The notes beneath the pieces were generated by a model. The model did not search any database. It was not told where the DNA came from and saw only the letters and a list, made by a program, of their open reading frames with translations. A stretch of DNA of 7,302 nt from Lachnospiraceae bacterium (GTDB lineage Bacteria; Bacillota; Clostridia; Lachnospirales; Lachnospiraceae), in contig SVEW01000115.1 in the NCBI GenBank assembly GCA_015057205.1, positions 1 to 7,302 of the forward strand, read 5' to 3'. Positions within the stretch are counted from its first letter, which is position 1, and each line of letters starts with the position of its first letter. A program made the position numbers and the translations under genes. This document shows, piece by piece, positions 6,801 to 7,302 of the stretch.

Positions 6801-7302
6801 TCCCGAATATCTTCTGTTATATTTTCATAGACATAATTATCAAAAATACACTCATAAGAAAGGGCACTCTTTAATCCTGCCGATCGTAAAAATTCTTCTA
6901 AATTCTGTTTTGGTGCTCCAGGATAGGCTAATCCCCTCGCAAGGAGTTGACATTCTTTTGCTTCTTTATCCATAATTGAGAAAAAACAGTCAGACACAAA
7001 CAGTTCATACGCTTTCTCATAATCCCGTCGTGCCAACATTGCCACATCCATCGCCGATTTGATTACCTCTCCATCTATCGTAATCTTTGGTTTATGTATA
7101 GACACAACAAAAGAAAGGGTATATTCATTCTTGTTACAAATGAGAACGAAGTTGCCTTTCTGAATATCTCCTTCAACCAAACCCTCTGTATGAAATTCAT
7201 AATTAATCTCTGCCGACGTTCCCGCAAATTCTGCTTTATGAACCTGCATTCTCGGATTATCCGACAGCACCAGCCCATGCATTGGTACCTGATTGGTACT
7301 CT
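3878..7302 (-). CDS. DUF5717 family giant solenoid protein (5' end outside window)
   Basis: The frame is open from the window edge to the stop at 3878; the first ATG, at 7282, gives 1134 residues, numbered here from it. That ATG lacks a clear ribosome binding site and six upstream codons read in frame (STNQVP), so the N-terminus is probably missing. Residues 1-62 and 176-238 are two copies of one beta domain, with helices between (about 74-165). Residues about 250-620 are alpha-helical and solenoid-like, with TPR-like pairs such as the one at 289-322. Residues about 625-680 form a beta-rich insert (IVNGIAYFPIY, VIVFEDGYGNRYAKSV). A second helical block runs about 695-985. A C-terminal beta domain follows at about 990-1080, including MYEGIYVKEITLFYGDTVQYYI (1043-1064, read as two adjoining segments). 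There is no signal peptide in the visible part, no membrane segment and no enzyme motif. The DUF5717 name is from memory of Lachnospiraceae annotations. It leads the visible operon and is probably a large protein-binding scaffold; that role is inferred. Confidence 0.85.
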   Translation of the reverse strand, partial: STNQVPMHGLVLSDNPRMQVHKAEFAGTSAEINYEFHTEGLVEGDIQKGNFVLICNKNEYTLSFVVSIHKPKITIDGEVIKSAMDVAMLARRDYEKAYELFVSDCFFSIMDKEAKECQLLARGLAYPGAPKQNLEEFLRSAGLKSALSYECIFDNYVYENITEDIREVVEVVRSGWGYAQVQVVVDGTFIKVPKTMYDTSDFIGNSCRIPVYVLAEQLHGGRNYASITIHCEKQSFTYTFLVHMGRQHFEDKDHRQCLAQLVKLYVDRRVHRMMPASWATRTLEILNHLLSDAPNYPLLQIAKAQVLLLSERDKEAQWMLNNAKEVTKQPDSVEYGYYLYVTTLLNTDKDYVHKVAGELQRLHMQQKENPLIFWMLLVTGESYASNLARKYRALKGFCLLYSHSPIFYAEAFTLVKERPQLLEEFGEFEVKLLHWAWKEDLLTKELGMAIAEQSLFLRSYYPLFTPVLQYYYDTYGTEVFLSALCAHYVTGGVYEKKVLPVYEKAVEANLKIYGLFEAYMRCACESGKAELLPMLQYYLPFVENLPYNHQAALYASIIRNRDKQATLYFHCKQDLEQFALKQLAAGHMDENLGVIYDFYFSQVHLTEDLARQLAPLLYVHKLVVEDRRMQWVLVINRQLKSVNRYPIVNGIAYFPIYCKDRVIVFEDGYGNRYAKSVEYDLMLLMPSEGLTRKCMRLADRELAYLIHFFDYERLTDGQLYEMDSAELEQLQLLAESEVMTEEYKRYLHPVLMRFYHQEDRIKELDAYLEKLSVPSLEQTGRALACELLIERGFYEKAFEGVVVYGSQTISATGMLKLCIRMIEHLDGEENPYLVNLCKIVFTRGKYNEVVLQYLVKYMEGSTRELYELWMCARDFEVPTFVLEERLLVQMLYTDMFVSRSDEVLISYRKGGGKQLLTDAYVSYFAYQYFVREAPLEEFVMELIRTKAHQQKRLPLCQKFALLNYLASKDLKETELMRNLYEQFVLGGYTFSFYDLLPREVTFHFPRQHKKVIEYRTRKKMQVTIRYLHTDYAGNNLSEHEYQVEQMEEMYEGIYVKEITLFYGDTVQYYISEEKNGCSNIVTSGQISQRDISGQGEEGCFGRLNTLIISEQLGENQVFEKRLEEYDDLIAEAKKEFVWIR
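3896..3901 (-). promoter_or_regulatory. Ribosome binding site inside the DUF5717 gene, for DUF5716
   Basis: AAGGAG on the minus strand ends 5 nt before the ATG at 3890 and is embedded in the last codons of the DUF5717 gene (Lys-Glu-Phe-Val-Trp-Ile-Arg-stop). The DUF5716 start lies upstream of the DUF5717 stop (13-nt overlap in another frame), so the two products are probably made in a coupled ratio. Confidence 0.8.
6569..6757 (-). repeat. Beta-domain repeat, copy 2, within the DUF5717 protein
   Basis: Codons for residues 176-238 of the DUF5717 product. The matching positions are QVVVDG (176-181), Met190, Phe196-x-Gly198-x-Ser200, Ile203, Glu210-x-Leu212, Gly215, Cys225, Thr231, Phe234 and Val236. 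Alignment to copy 1 needs only two single-residue gaps. It suggests an ancient duplication of a small beta-sandwich, with about 110 mostly helical residues between the copies. Confidence 0.6.
7097..7291 (-). repeat. Beta-domain repeat, copy 1, within the DUF5717 protein
   Basis: Codons for residues -2 to 62 of the DUF5717 product (numbering from the ATG at 7282). Shared positions with copy 2 include the QV..xG opening, Met12, Phe19-x-Gly21-x-Ser23, Ile26, Glu33-x-Leu35, Gly38, Cys49, Thr55, Phe58 and Val60. This is a protein-level repeat and not a DNA repeat. Confidence 0.6.

Noticed and set aside
7281..7299. Direct repeat GTACCAAT twice, offset by 11 bp, near the window edge on the minus strand
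   Set aside because: The helical-turn spacing resembles an operator, but the frame is open here and the beta-domain repeat indicates coding sequence. Two 8-bp copies are too little evidence.
1..7302. Mobile elements, CRISPR arrays, tRNA or rRNA genes, toxin-antitoxin or classical defence modules
   Set aside because: No transposase or integrase motifs, regular repeat-spacer units or inverted terminal repeats were seen, and the minus strand is filled almost end to end by the five genes described.

Overview
The window looks like chromosomal DNA of a gut-type Clostridia bacterium, most likely Lachnospiraceae. The grounds are moderate-to-low GC, strong AGGAGG-type ribosome binding sites, and a protein set (DUF5717, DUF5716, and their TPR and coiled-coil partners) that I know chiefly from that family. 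The family assignment is recall plus inference; no rRNA or marker gene is present. Every real gene lies on the minus strand, so the biological order runs from base 7302 down to base 1.

From 7302 to 739 there is one tightly packed block of four genes. First is a very large protein (at least 1134 residues, DUF5717-like) whose 5' end lies outside the window. It overlaps by 13 nt a 408-residue DUF5716 protein that I read as a degenerate Hsp70. A 15-nt gap leads to a 246-residue protein with two TPR-like repeats. That gene shares one base (TAATG) with the last, a 389-residue coiled-coil protein with a central two-helix membrane hairpin. The overlaps, short gaps and embedded Shine-Dalgarno sites indicate one operon with coupled translation. 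None of the four shows an intact catalytic motif. They look like a scaffold or assembly: a long solenoid with beta domains, an Hsp70-shaped pseudo-ATPase, a small TPR adaptor and a membrane anchor.

From 738 to 570 is a 169-bp intergenic region. It has no convincing intrinsic terminator, but it carries a very good sigma-A-type promoter (TTGAAA, 16 bp, TATAAT with an extended -10 TG) pointing at the last gene. From 569 to the window edge is the N-terminal two thirds of a Rossmann-fold/DUF2520 protein, an NADP-dependent-dehydrogenase-like family, cut off at base 1. An unusual point is that the 41 codons upstream of its likely start are open in frame back to an ATG just downstream of the promoter.

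The main observations are: (1) DUF5716 keeps the order of Hsp70 motifs from nucleotide-binding to substrate-binding domain while losing the phosphate-binding residues; (2) DUF5717 carries an internal duplication of a beta domain of about 65 residues, which also shows that its reading frame continues past the window edge; (3) the four genes together form a plausible but functionally undescribed membrane-tethered complex. No mobile elements, CRISPR arrays, tRNAs or rRNAs were seen.
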